DNA of 64,000 bases from JADJPO01 sp963724535 (GCA_963724535.1 CAVRVD010000011.1:1-64000), one strand, 5' to 3'; positions 52,289 through 61,088 are shown, numbered from the stretch's first letter. Notes: a model not told the origin generated them from the sequence alone. Made by a program: numbers and translations.

Positions 52289-53347
52289 GTGACGACGACC
52301 GTGCACGCCGGGCCGAGCCGCAGCGGCCCGGCCCTGGTCACCCGCGACCACCGGGTCGCCGCGCGGTGTCTGGTCCGCGGCGGCCTGGTCGGGCTGCCCA
52401 CCGAGACCGTGTACGGGTTGGCCGCGGATGCCGAGAACCCGTCGGCGGTGGGCCGGATCTACACGGCCAAGGGCCGCCCGGCCGACCATCCGGTGATCGT
52501 GCACGTGGCCGGTCCCGGAGCCCTCGACCCGGCGGCGGGTTGGGTCGAGCGCGTGCCGGACTACGCGCGCCGACTGGCCGACGAGCTCTGGCCGGGGCCG
52601 CTGACCCTCGTCCTGCCGCGGGCCGGGCGGGCCGGCCACTGGGTCACCGGCGGCCTGGACGGCGTCGGGCTGCGGGCACCCGACCATCACCTCGCCCAGC
52701 TGGTGCTGGCCGCGGTCGCCGACCTGACCGGACGCCGGCACCCCGGCCTGGCGGCCCCGTCGGCCAACCGGTTCGGCCGGGTCAGCCCGACCCGGGCCGA
52801 GGACGTTGTCACCGAGCTCGGCGACGTCCTGGTCGCCGGCCGGGACTGCGTGGTGGACGGCGGGGCCAGCGACGTCGGTGTGGAGTCCACGATCGTGGAC
52901 TGCACGGGTCCGGCGCCCGTGGTGCTGCGGCCGGGCTCGATCGGTCCGGACCGGCTCGAGCAAGCCGGCCGGGTCGCCCCGGCGACCCGGCCGCACCGCC
53001 CGGTGCGGGCACCCGGCACCCTGGCCGCGCACTACGCCCCGCGGGCGCGGGTGGAGCTGGCCACCGGCGTCGACCAGGTGCCCCGGCTGCTCGGCGGGCC
53101 CGGCTCGGCGGGCCTGCTGGCGCCGGCCGATGTGGCCACACCCGGCGGAGTGCTGCGGCTGTCCGCGCCGCGCGGGGCGGTCGAGTTCGCTCGGGTGTTG
53201 TACGCGGCGCTGCGCGAGGCCGACGCGTTCGGGCTGGACCGGGTGGTCGTCCTGCCCCCGGAGGACACCCGGCACCCCGATCTGGTCGCGGCGATCCGGG
53301 ACCGGTTGGCCCGGGCGGCGGTCGGCTCAGCCGGCGGGGGACGCTGA
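52289..53347 (+). CDS. Threonylcarbamoyl-AMP synthase, Sua5 type
   Basis: This enzyme makes threonylcarbamoyl-AMP, the precursor of t6A37 in ANN-decoding tRNAs. The YrdC domain has G-L-V-G-L-P-T-E-T-V-Y-G-L-A-A-D, the nucleotide motif I-Y-T-A-K-G-R-P-A-D-H-P and A-A-P-S-A-N-R-F-G-R-V-S-P-T. Unlike the short TsaC form it also has the C-terminal Sua5 domain (P-G-T-L-A-A-H-Y-A-P-R-A), 352 residues in total. Start GTG 52,289. Its last 21 bases overlap the end of the convergent Thr-Pro-rich gene. Confidence 0.93.
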   Translation: MTTTVHAGPSRSGPALVTRDHRVAARCLVRGGLVGLPTETVYGLAADAENPSAVGRIYTAKGRPADHPVIVHVAGPGALDPAAGWVERVPDYARRLADELWPGPLTLVLPRAGRAGHWVTGGLDGVGLRAPDHHLAQLVLAAVADLTGRRHPGLAAPSANRFGRVSPTRAEDVVTELGDVLVAGRDCVVDGGASDVGVESTIVDCTGPAPVVLRPGSIGPDRLEQAGRVAPATRPHRPVRAPGTLAAHYAPRARVELATGVDQVPRLLGGPGSAGLLAPADVATPGGVLRLSAPRGAVEFARVLYAALREADAFGLDRVVVLPPEDTRHPDLVAAIRDRLARAAVGSAGGGR

Positions 53348-54373
53348 CCCGACCGAGCTCGGCTTCGGCACGGGCAGGGTCGGCGCCGGGTCCGGCGGCG
53401 GCGTCGGCTTCGGCTCCGGCGTCGGGGTGGGGGCGATGCGGGTCGGCGTCGGGGTGGGGGCGATGCGGGTCGGCGTCGGCGTGGGGGTGGCGCGGGTCGG
53501 CGTCGGGGTGCGGCTGGGCGTGGCCGAGGGAGTCGCGGTCTTCGCCGGGGTCTTGGCCGGGGTCTTGGCTGGGGTCTTGGTGGGGACGACCACCCGCGGC
53601 GCGGGGTTCGCCCCGGGCGGGCGGACCGGGGCCAGCTTGACGGTGCGCTGCGCGGGCGGCGCGGCCGGGGCGGACGGCGAGGCCACCGCACCGGCCAGAC
53701 TCGGCTCCGTGGCGGCGTCCTCGACGACCGGCGCCTGCTCGGGACCGACGGGCTCGGCATCGTCCACGCCGAGCTCGACCCGAAACGCGCCAGGGTCGTT
53801 CACGCTGGTGATCACCACAGCAGCGCCGACACCCACCGCGGCGGCGACACAGGCGGCGACCAGGGCGACCCGGCTGCCGGATCGACGCCGGGACGGCAGC
53901 GGCAGCCCCGACCAGCCGGAGGAGTAGGTCTCGGCGGGTCCACCGGGCCCGCCGAGCACCCGAACCGGCGCCTGCTCGGGTGCGGAGACCGGGCCCGGAC
54001 CATCCCCGGACAGGTCCATCATCACCAGCCGCGCCCGGGGGTCGGACGGGTCGGTGACACCGCGCGGCGGCGTAGGCGCCAGGAGTGCGTCCTGGGACGG
54101 CGGGGGCGGCGGCACCGGCGCGGCAGCGGGCGACGGCGGGACGGCCATCGCCTGGGTGCGCTCGAATGCGGCGACGTCGATGGTGCGCTGCATGTCCGGT
54201 GCGGCGGGTTGGTCGGACCGGCTGCCGGCGTTGCCCAGCCGGGTGTCGGGCAGCGGCCGGGACGGTGCGGGCACGCCCTGGGCGCGGAACGGGTTGGTGG
54301 CGGTGGTGTCCTCGGCGGCGGGTCCCGACGGACCGGGGTCGGCGGCACGCCGAGCGCCGTAGGTGTCCACCAC
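53327..54373 (-). CDS. Hypothetical membrane-anchored protein with Thr-Pro-rich external tail
   Basis: No known function. About 185 residues of disordered Pro/Ala-rich cytoplasmic sequence (with A-P-D-M-Q-R-T-I-D-V-A-A-F-E-R-T) lead to one helix (S-R-V-A-L-V-A-A-C-V-A-A-A-V-G-V-G-A-A-V-V). A small external part follows, then a ~90-residue tail of K-T-P-A, T-P-T-P-T-R and I-A-P-T-P-T-P units, which would suit O-glycosylation or wall spanning. The start is GTG 54,373 with GAGGGAGAA upstream. The 3' end overlaps the Sua5-type gene by 21 bases on the opposite strand. Confidence 0.72.
   Translation of the reverse strand: MVDTYGARRAADPGPSGPAAEDTTATNPFRAQGVPAPSRPLPDTRLGNAGSRSDQPAAPDMQRTIDVAAFERTQAMAVPPSPAAAPVPPPPPSQDALLAPTPPRGVTDPSDPRARLVMMDLSGDGPGPVSAPEQAPVRVLGGPGGPAETYSSGWSGLPLPSRRRSGSRVALVAACVAAAVGVGAAVVITSVNDPGAFRVELGVDDAEPVGPEQAPVVEDAATEPSLAGAVASPSAPAAPPAQRTVKLAPVRPPGANPAPRVVVPTKTPAKTPAKTPAKTATPSATPSRTPTPTRATPTPTPTRIAPTPTPTRIAPTPTPEPKPTPPPDPAPTLPVPKPSSVGSASPAG
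53422..53494. repeat. Tandem repeats coding T-P-T-P-T-R units
   Basis: A unit of about 27 bases, read on the plus strand as GTCGGGGTGGGGGCGATGCG with GTCGGCG after it, is repeated two to three times with small changes. A second short array nearby (GGGGTCTTGGCC) repeats three times around 53,547-53,580 and codes K-T-P-A. All are multiples of three. Confidence 0.65.
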
Positions 54374-54731
54374 GGTTGTTCTCCCTCGTCGTCCGCCCTC
54401 GACCTGCGCCCGAGCCGTCGCCCGGACCAGGAGCCCTCTCGTGAGCCGCCCGGAGCCGGTAGCACAGGCCTGCCACACGGTAGGCCACCAGCGCCGATGC
54501 CTGCGCAGACAATGCCACGCTTGGCATCCGCCAACCGGGACAAGTGCGCCCTATTGTCCGTTTTGAGGGAGAATCATCCGGGGGTTCGGCTCCTCACACC
54601 CGGGCAGTTCGGCGGATCGGCGAAGTCTGGGGCGGAACCGCCGGGAGCCTGGTGGACCGGCACTGTTGTCCGGTTTCCCACCTGGCCTCACCTGACGTCG
54701 AGACCCGGCTCGGGGACGACCGGGACCCGGC
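54374..54731. promoter_or_regulatory. Non-coding interval with a small inverted repeat
   Basis: No believable gene lies in this 358-base gap between the anchored protein start and the ABC exporter stop. It must hold the promoter of the anchored-protein gene. A short perfect inverted repeat, ATGCCA-CGCT-TGGCAT, lies at 54,512-54,527 and could be an operator. Confidence 0.35.
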
Positions 54732-56813
54732 TCAGACCGGCTCCTCGGCAAGGGGTTCGGTGAACTGGCTGGTGTACAGGTCGTAGTAGACACCGCGGGC
54801 GGCGATCAGCTCGTCGTGGTCGCCACGCTCGACGACCCGCCCGCGGTCCATCACCAGGATCATGTCGGCGCCACGGATCGTGGACAGCCGGTGCGCAATG
54901 ACGAAGCTCGTCCGTCCGGACCGCAGCCGGTTCATCGCCTCCTGCACCAGCACCTCGGTGCGGGTGTCGACCGAGCTGGTCGCCTCGTCGAGCACCAGGA
55001 TCGGCGGGTCGGCCAGGAACGCCCGGGCGATGGTGAGCAGCTGCTTCTCACCACTGGACAGGTTGGAGGCCTCGTCGTCCAGCCGGGTCTGGTACCCCTC
55101 GGGCAGGGTGCGCACCAGGTGGTCGACGTGGGCGGCCCGGGCGGCGACCAGCAGCTGCTCGTCGGTGCCGCTACCCGTCGCGGTACCGGTCCAGACGCCG
55201 CTGGTGTCGCCGTAACGGATGTTCTCGGCGATGGTGCCGCCGAACAGCCAGGTGTCCTGCAACACCATGCCGATGTGGCGGCGCAGGTCCTCGCGAGCCA
55301 TGGTCGCGATGTCGACCCCGTCCAGCCGGATCTGCCCGCCGTCCAGCTCGTAGAACCGCATCAGCAGGTTGACCAGGGTGGTCTTGCCGGCCCCGGTCGG
55401 CCCGACGATGGCCACGGTCTGGCCGGACAGCGCCTCCAGGGACAGGTCTTCGATGAGCGGGGTGTCGGGTGAGTAGCCGAAGGCGATCCGGTCGAACTCG
55501 ACGTGCCCGCGGCCCCGCCCCGGCGGGGTGCCCGGGCCGGTGGCGGCTGCGGACGGGTCCGGCGTCTCCTCCTCCTCGTCGAGCAGCTCGAAGACCCGCT
55601 CTGCAGAGGCGATCCCGGACTGGACGAGGTTGGCCATCCCGGCCAGCTGGCTGATCGGCATGGTGAACTGCCGGGAGTACTGGATGAACGCCTGGACCTC
55701 GCCGAGGGACATCTGCCCGGAGGAGATCCGCAGGGCCCCGACGACGGCGATGCCGACGTAGCCGAGGTTGCCGATCACCGTGGTCGCCGGCATGATCACG
55801 CCACTGATGAACTGGGCCTTCACGCTGGCGGCGTACACCTGGTCGTTGGCCTCGGCGAAGGTGTCCATCGAGGCCTGGCGGCGTCCGTAGACGCTGACCA
55901 GGTCGTGACCGGAGAACATCTCTTCCACATGCCCGTTGAGCTGTCCGGTCCAGGCCCACTGAGCGGTGAACTGGGGCCGGGACCGGCGGGCGACGGCGAT
56001 CGTGACCATGATCGACAGCGGCACCGTGACCACCGCGATCAACGCGAGCAGCGGCGAGATCCAGAGCATCATGGCGAGGATGCCGAACACCGTGGCCAGC
56101 GAGGTGATCGACTGGGTCAGCGCCTGCTGCAGGCTGGTGTTGATGTTGTCGATGTCGTTGGTCACCCGGCTGAGCAGGTCGCCGCGCGGGTGGGAGTCGA
56201 AGTAGCGCAGCGAGAGCCGGCCGAGCTTGAGGTCGACCTGTTCGCGCAACCGGAAGACGGCGCGCTGGGTGACCCCGGCCATGATGTAGCCCTGCATCCA
56301 GGTGAACAGGGCGGCCAAGGCATACACCACGACCACCACTGCGAGCGCCCGGCCCAGCGCACCCAGGTCGATCCCGGCGCCGGGCACCAGGCCATCCAGC
56401 GCGGCGACCAGGTCGGCGAGGCGGTCCTGGCCGGCCGCGCGCAGGCCGGCGGCAGCCTGTTCCTGGGTGCTGCCGGCCGGTAGCTGACGACCGACCACGC
56501 CGGCGAAGATCACGTCCGTGGCGTCACCGAGGAGCTTGGGGCCGACCACGTTGAACGCCACTCCGACCAGGGCCAACGCGATGACCGTGACCAGCCGGCC
56601 CCGGTCCGGCCGGAGCAGGGCGAGCAGCCGGGTGGCAGCGCCTCGGGCGTCCTTGGGCTTGGCCACCGGCACACCGACGGCGCCGTGCGGACCGCGCATG
56701 AACCCCGGCCCGCCGCGCGGTGGGGCCGCCGGAGCGGCCGGCGACCCGGGCACCGAGCCGGCGGGTCCTCGGCCTGCGGCGGGGTGGCCGGTCGAACGGT
56801 CGGTGGTGGTCAT
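54732..56813 (-). CDS. ABC exporter half-transporter, canonical subunit of a heterodimer
   Basis: A 693-residue membrane-ATPase fusion of the multidrug/lipid exporter type. After a glycine/proline-rich leader (~55 residues) come six helices, then an ATPase domain with Walker A G-P-T-G-A-G-K-T-T, signature L-S-S-G-E-K-Q, Walker B I-L-V-L-D-E-A-T-S and H-loop I-A-H-R-L-S-T-I. Catalytic Glu and His are both present. Its start overlaps the stop of the upstream half-transporter (ATGA). The two should form one heterodimeric exporter. Substrate unknown. Confidence 0.92.
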   Translation of the reverse strand: MTTTDRSTGHPAAGRGPAGSVPGSPAAPAAPPRGGPGFMRGPHGAVGVPVAKPKDARGAATRLLALLRPDRGRLVTVIALALVGVAFNVVGPKLLGDATDVIFAGVVGRQLPAGSTQEQAAAGLRAAGQDRLADLVAALDGLVPGAGIDLGALGRALAVVVVVYALAALFTWMQGYIMAGVTQRAVFRLREQVDLKLGRLSLRYFDSHPRGDLLSRVTNDIDNINTSLQQALTQSITSLATVFGILAMMLWISPLLALIAVVTVPLSIMVTIAVARRSRPQFTAQWAWTGQLNGHVEEMFSGHDLVSVYGRRQASMDTFAEANDQVYAASVKAQFISGVIMPATTVIGNLGYVGIAVVGALRISSGQMSLGEVQAFIQYSRQFTMPISQLAGMANLVQSGIASAERVFELLDEEEETPDPSAAATGPGTPPGRGRGHVEFDRIAFGYSPDTPLIEDLSLEALSGQTVAIVGPTGAGKTTLVNLLMRFYELDGGQIRLDGVDIATMAREDLRRHIGMVLQDTWLFGGTIAENIRYGDTSGVWTGTATGSGTDEQLLVAARAAHVDHLVRTLPEGYQTRLDDEASNLSSGEKQLLTIARAFLADPPILVLDEATSSVDTRTEVLVQEAMNRLRSGRTSFVIAHRLSTIRGADMILVMDRGRVVERGDHDELIAARGVYYDLYTSQFTEPLAEEPV

Positions 56814-58594
56814 GCCGCCTCCGCCGGGTCGAGCTGCGACTCGACGATCTCGCGGTAGGTCGGACAGGTGGCCAGCAGCTCCTCATGCCGACCGACGCCG
56901 ACCACCCGGCCGCCGTCCAGGACGACGATCGAGTCGGCGCGCCGGATGGTGCTGACCCGTTGCGCGACGATCACCACCGCGGCGTCGCGGGTCTGCGGGG
57001 CCAGGGCGGCGCGCAGCCGCGCGTCGGTGCCGTAGTCGAGCGCGGAGAAGCTGTCGTCGAACAGGTACACCCGCGGACGACGCACCAGTGCCCGGGCGAT
57101 GGACAGCCGCTGGCGCTGGCCTCCGGAGAAGTTGGCGCCACCCTGCTCGACCGGCGCGGCCAGCCCCTCCGGCAGGTCCAGGATGAAGTCCTGGGCCTGG
57201 GCGGTCACCAGGGCCGCCCAGAGCTCGTCGTCGGTGGCCTCGGCCTTGCCGAACCGTAGGTTGTCGGCGACCGTGCCGCTGAACAGGAACGCCCGCTGTG
57301 GCACCAGGCCAAGATGGGACCAGAGCTCCTCGGTGGGGATCGACCGCACGTCGACCCCGTCGAACAGCACCTGCCCGGCGCTGGCGTCGTACAGCCGGGG
57401 GACCAGGTTGAGCAGCGTGGTCTTGCCCGATCCGGTGCTGCCCACGATGGCGGTGGTCTGCCCGGTACGGAACTGCACGTCGATGCCGCAGAGCACCGGC
57501 TCCTCGGCCCCGGGATAGCGGAAGTCGACGCCGCGTAGCTCGAGCACGGGAGTGCCCAGTGCGGTGCGTTCCTCGACGCCGGCAGCAGCACGGGCGCGGG
57601 CCGCCTCGGCCGGGTCGGGGTCGGTGACCGCCGGTTCGACGTCGAGGACCTCCACGATCCGGTCGGCGCTCGCGGCGGCCCGCGGCACCATGGCGATCAT
57701 CATGACCGCCATCAGCACCGAGAACAGGATCTGCATCATGTAGCTGATGAAGGCGGCCAGGGTGCCGATCTGCATCTGGCCGGCGTCGATGAGCCGGCCG
57801 CCGTAGCCGACCACGCCGACGCTGGACAGGTTGACGATGAACATCAGGGCCGGCATGGCGATCGCCAGCAGCCGGGCCACCGACTGCTGGGTGTCGGCGA
57901 GGTCGGCGTTGACGGCGGCGAAGCGCTGCTCCTCGTAGCGGGTTCGCACGAACGCCCGGATCACCCGGATGCCGGTGAGGTTCTCCCGCAGCACCTGGTT
58001 GATCGCGTCGATCTTCTTCTGCACGGCGCGGAACAGCGGGATCGCCCGGGTCATCACCAGCGCGATGACCAGGACCATCATCGGGATGATCACGACCAGC
58101 AGCAGGGACAGCCGGGCGTTCTGCCGTACGGCCATGATGATCCCGCCGACCACGGTGATCGGAGCGAGCACCATGAGGTTCAGCGCCATCAAGGTGACCA
58201 TCTGCACCTGCTGCACGTCGTTGGTGGTCCGGGTGATCAGGGATGGCGCCCCGAACTGGGTCACCTCCCGCAGCGAGAACCTCTGGACGGCGGTGAACAG
58301 CGCCGCCCGCAGGTCCCGGCCGATCGACATGCCGACCCGTGCAGACAGGTAGGTGGTGCCGATGGCGGCCACGCCGAGCACCGCCGAGATCACCAGCATC
58401 ACCCCGCCCAGGCGCCAGATGTGGGCGAGGTCGCCGGTGAGCACCCCTTCGTTGATGATGTCGGCGTAGATCGTGGGCAGCGCAAGATTGCCGATGGCCT
58501 GGCCCAGCAGCAGGACCAGGACGACGAGCACCAGCCCTCGATAGGGCGGCACGTAGGTGCGCAGCAGTCGGGTCACCAGGCCATCATCACCCAT
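56810..58594 (-). CDS. ABC exporter half-transporter, degenerate-site subunit of a heterodimer
   Basis: A 594-residue half-transporter with six helices and an ATPase domain: Walker A G-S-T-G-S-G-K-T-T, signature F-S-G-G-Q-R-Q. Walker B reads Y-L-F-D-D-S, so the catalytic glutamate is aspartate, and the H-loop reads V-A-Q-R-V-S-T-I, so histidine is glutamine. These two changes are typical of the subunit that forms the non-hydrolysing site in heterodimers such as TM287/288 and BmrCD. It is the first gene of the pair. Confidence 0.92.
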   Translation of the reverse strand: MGDDGLVTRLLRTYVPPYRGLVLVVLVLLLGQAIGNLALPTIYADIINEGVLTGDLAHIWRLGGVMLVISAVLGVAAIGTTYLSARVGMSIGRDLRAALFTAVQRFSLREVTQFGAPSLITRTTNDVQQVQMVTLMALNLMVLAPITVVGGIIMAVRQNARLSLLLVVIIPMMVLVIALVMTRAIPLFRAVQKKIDAINQVLRENLTGIRVIRAFVRTRYEEQRFAAVNADLADTQQSVARLLAIAMPALMFIVNLSSVGVVGYGGRLIDAGQMQIGTLAAFISYMMQILFSVLMAVMMIAMVPRAAASADRIVEVLDVEPAVTDPDPAEAARARAAAGVEERTALGTPVLELRGVDFRYPGAEEPVLCGIDVQFRTGQTTAIVGSTGSGKTTLLNLVPRLYDASAGQVLFDGVDVRSIPTEELWSHLGLVPQRAFLFSGTVADNLRFGKAEATDDELWAALVTAQAQDFILDLPEGLAAPVEQGGANFSGGQRQRLSIARALVRRPRVYLFDDSFSALDYGTDARLRAALAPQTRDAAVVIVAQRVSTIRRADSIVVLDGGRVVGVGRHEELLATCPTYREIVESQLDPAEAA

Positions 58595-58653
58595 CGCTCC
58601 CCGGCGGATAGCTGCGCCGTGGCTTCACTCGATGCCCACCCGCGGCGGCGTCC

Positions 58654-59493
58654 TCAGGGCGTGGACGTCGCCTGGGCCAGCCGCAGGATCCGCTCGGCCT
58701 GGGCGTAGATCGGCCCGTCCACCATGCGGCCCTCGAACGTGGTCACCCCCCGGTCCCCACCGACCGCCTCGAGCAGCCGACGTGCCCAGGTGACCCGCTC
58801 GGGGGACGGGGTGAAGGCAGTGCGGATCACCGCCACCTGGTCGGGGTGGATCGCCACCTTGGCGTCGAAGCCGACTGCGACGGCGTCCTCACACTCGGCA
58901 CGCAGCCCGTCCAGGTCGGTGATGTCCAGGTAGACGGCGTCCAGCGCGGCCCTGCCGACGGCCTTGGCGGCGACCAGAGCTCGGGAGCGGGCGTACCGCG
59001 CGACGTCGCGGTAGCCGCCGTCCGGCCGTCGACTGGCGGTCCCGCCGAGACCGGCCACCAGGTCGTCCGCCCCCCACATCACCGCGACGACCCCGTCGGT
59101 GCGGGCGATCTCGGCGGCCTTCTCGATCCCCAGCGGAGTCTCCAACAAGGCGACGACGGCGTGGCCGGACAGCCGGTGCAGGTCGTCGGCGCCCTCGGTC
59201 TTGGCCAGCATCACCCGGGCGATGCCGGTCGCCTGGAGCAGCTCGGCGTCCGGCGCGTGCTCGGTGGTGTGCGCCCCGTTGACCCGCAGCACGGTGCGGT
59301 CCTGGTCGTAGGCATCCTCGGCGACCAGGTGCCGGACGGCGCGGCGCGCCTCGTCCTTGCGATCCGGCGCCACGGCGTCCTCCAGGTCGAGGACCACGAC
59401 GTCGGCCCGACCCAGCGCCTTGCGGTAGCGCTCAGGTCGGTCGGCGGGACAGAACAGCCAGGCGGGCCCGTCGGTCCAGGCATCGCCCGTCAT
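58654..59493 (-). CDS. CitE-like beta-hydroxyacyl-CoA lyase (HpcH/HpaI family)
   Basis: A 279-residue TIM-barrel lyase. Motifs are L-F-C-P-A-D-R-P-E-R-Y, V-V-V-L-D-L-E-D-A-V-A-P-D-R-K, L-R-V-N-G, metal-binding L-L-E-T-P-L-G-I, W-G-A-D-D-L and K-V-A-I-H-P-D-Q-V. Its start overlaps the MaoC stop (ATGA). The same CitE-MaoC pair occurs in M. tuberculosis as Rv2498c-Rv2499c, where Rv2498c is reported to cleave HMG-CoA and citramalyl-CoA in leucine and itaconate breakdown. That role here is inferred from the pairing. Confidence 0.9.
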   Translation of the reverse strand: MTGDAWTDGPAWLFCPADRPERYRKALGRADVVVLDLEDAVAPDRKDEARRAVRHLVAEDAYDQDRTVLRVNGAHTTEHAPDAELLQATGIARVMLAKTEGADDLHRLSGHAVVALLETPLGIEKAAEIARTDGVVAVMWGADDLVAGLGGTASRRPDGGYRDVARYARSRALVAAKAVGRAALDAVYLDITDLDGLRAECEDAVAVGFDAKVAIHPDQVAVIRTAFTPSPERVTWARRLLEAVGGDRGVTTFEGRMVDGPIYAQAERILRLAQATSTP

Positions 59494-59984
59494 GGCGGTG
59501 CCATCCGCACCAGGGTCTTCCGCGTTGCCGTCGCGACGATCTCACCGCGTTGGTTGCGGGCCGTGTGCGCGAAGGTGACGAGGCCCTCGGCCGGCCGGCT
59601 CGAGGACGGCCGCTTGTCGAGCACGAGGGTCTCGGCGTACAGGGTGTCCCCGTGCTTGACCGGCGCCGGGAAGGTGATGTCGGTGAAGCCGAGGTTGGCC
59701 ACGATGGTGCCCTGGGTCAGCTGGGCCACGGACAGCCCGACCAGGGTGGACAGCGTGAACATCGAGTTGACCAGTCGCTCGTAGAAGGGGGGCTGGTCCT
59801 CGCTGGCCGCCCGGTCCAGGTGCAGCGGCTGGGTGTTCATGGTCAAGGTGGTGAACAACACGTTGTCGGCCTCGGTGACGGTGCGACCGGGCCGGTGCTC
59901 GTAGACGGTGTCCACCTCCATCTCCTCGAACCACAGCCCGCGCTGCACCACCCGCCGCCCAGACCGGGGAACCTCGCTCACCAT
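59490..59984 (-). CDS. MaoC-family (R)-specific hydratase
   Basis: A 164-residue hot-dog-fold protein of the MaoC type, which adds water to enoyl-CoA. Visible are the T-V-T-E-A-D-N-V-L-F-T-T-L-T-M-N-T-Q-P-L segment (with H-L-D after it) that carries the catalytic Asp/His region, I-V-A-N-L-G-F-T-D-I-T-F-P-A-P-V-K-H-G-D-T-L (read in parts), and N-Q-R-G-E-I-V-A-T-A-T-R. It is coupled to the CitE-like gene and divergent from the kinase-dehydrogenase pair, with 72 bases between the starts. Confidence 0.9.
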   Translation of the reverse strand: MVSEVPRSGRRVVQRGLWFEEMEVDTVYEHRPGRTVTEADNVLFTTLTMNTQPLHLDRAASEDQPPFYERLVNSMFTLSTLVGLSVAQLTQGTIVANLGFTDITFPAPVKHGDTLYAETLVLDKRPSSSRPAEGLVTFAHTARNQRGEIVATATRKTLVRMAPP

Positions 59985-60056
59985 GCCCCTAACGTACGGT
60001 CAGACGGGGCCGGTTCGGCACCAGGCTGCGGCACGCGGTACGGGACGGAGGCGAGC
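59985..60056. promoter_or_regulatory. Divergent promoter region of the CoA-metabolism cluster
   Basis: This 72-base gap separates the starts of maoC (minus) and the APH-type kinase (plus), so it must serve both directions. It contains AACGTACGGT at 59,991-60,000, palindromic in four of five base pairs around CGTACG, a possible TetR-type half of an operator. GGACGGAGGCGAGC precedes the kinase ATG. Confidence 0.35.
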
Positions 60057-61088
60057 ATGACGACCCTGGTCGGGCTCGACCTGGACGCGCTCACCCGCTG
60101 GCTCGATGCGCAGCACCCGGGGCTGCGCTCCGGGCCGCTGACCGCCTCGATGATCACCGGCGGGTTCTCCAACCTGACCTACCAGGTCAGCGACGGTGTC
60201 TCGCGCTGGGCGCTGCGCCGCCCCCCGCTCGGGCACACGCTGCCGACTGCGCACGACATGTCCCGCGAGTACCGGATCATCAGCGCGCTGGGGCCGACCG
60301 ACGTCCCGGTGGCGGGCGCCGTGCTGCTCTGCGAGGACACAGCCGTCCTCGGCGCGCCGTTCTACCTGATGTCGTTCGTCGACGGGGTGGTGCTGGACCG
60401 CCCGGAGGTGCTGGCCGGGTTGTCCCCACAGGCTGCCGACCGTAGCTGCCGGCAGCTGGTCGAGGTGCTGCTGCGCCTGCACGCCCTGGACGCCGAGTCG
60501 GTGGGGCTGGGCGCGCTCGGACGACCGGAGGGCTTCCTGGAACGGCAGGTCCGGCGGTGGACGACGCAGTGGCGCTCCTCGCAGACCCAGGAGCGGGCGA
60601 CGGTGTGGGAGCTCATCGACCGGCTCGCGGCCTCGGTGCCCGAGCAGTCGGCGCCGGCGATCGTGCACGGCGACTACCGGTTGACCAACGTCATCTACTC
60701 CCCCGGCGTGGACCGGGTGGCCGCGGTCGTCGACTGGGAGATGGCCACCGTCGGCGACCCGCTGACCGACGTCGGACTGCTCGTGGTCTACCAGGAGCTG
60801 TCCAACACTGGCGGCTTCGTGATGCCGAAGCTGGCACCGGAGAACGGGTTCTGGACGCCGGATCAGATCCTCGAGCGGTATGCGGGCGGCTCACCGCGGG
60901 ACATCTCGCGACTGGACTGGTACCTGGCGTTCGCCTGGTTCAAGCTCGCCGTGGTCGCCGAGGGCATCCACGCCCGGTTCCGGCAGGGCAAGACGGTGGG
61001 TCCGGGCTTCGACCGGGTCGGGGAGACCGTGCCTGGGCTGCTCGACTCGGGCCTGGCGGCGCTGGGTACCCCCCCGGGTGCGACATAG
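60057..61088 (+). CDS. APH-family phosphotransferase, ACAD10/11-kinase (LvaA-like) type
   Basis: A 343-residue protein kinase-like fold phosphotransferase. The nucleotide-binding turn reads I-T-G-G-F-S-N-L-T-Y (33-42), the catalytic loop V-H-G-D-Y-R-L-T-N (203-211) and the metal-binding aspartate V-V-D-W-E-M-A-T-V-G-D-P (225-236). This is the pattern of the kinase half of human ACAD10/ACAD11 and of Pseudomonas LvaA, which phosphorylate 4-hydroxyacyl-CoA. An aminoglycoside-resistance role is unlikely because it is followed after 32 bases by an acyl-CoA dehydrogenase of the matching subfamily. Confidence 0.86.
   Translation: MTTLVGLDLDALTRWLDAQHPGLRSGPLTASMITGGFSNLTYQVSDGVSRWALRRPPLGHTLPTAHDMSREYRIISALGPTDVPVAGAVLLCEDTAVLGAPFYLMSFVDGVVLDRPEVLAGLSPQAADRSCRQLVEVLLRLHALDAESVGLGALGRPEGFLERQVRRWTTQWRSSQTQERATVWELIDRLAASVPEQSAPAIVHGDYRLTNVIYSPGVDRVAAVVDWEMATVGDPLTDVGLLVVYQELSNTGGFVMPKLAPENGFWTPDQILERYAGGSPRDISRLDWYLAFAWFKLAVVAEGIHARFRQGKTVGPGFDRVGETVPGLLDSGLAALGTPPGAT

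Noticed and set aside
60057..61088. Aminoglycoside resistance kinase
   Set aside because: The APH fold is shared, but the neighbouring ACAD10/11-type dehydrogenase and sequence pattern fit an acyl-CoA-related kinase better.
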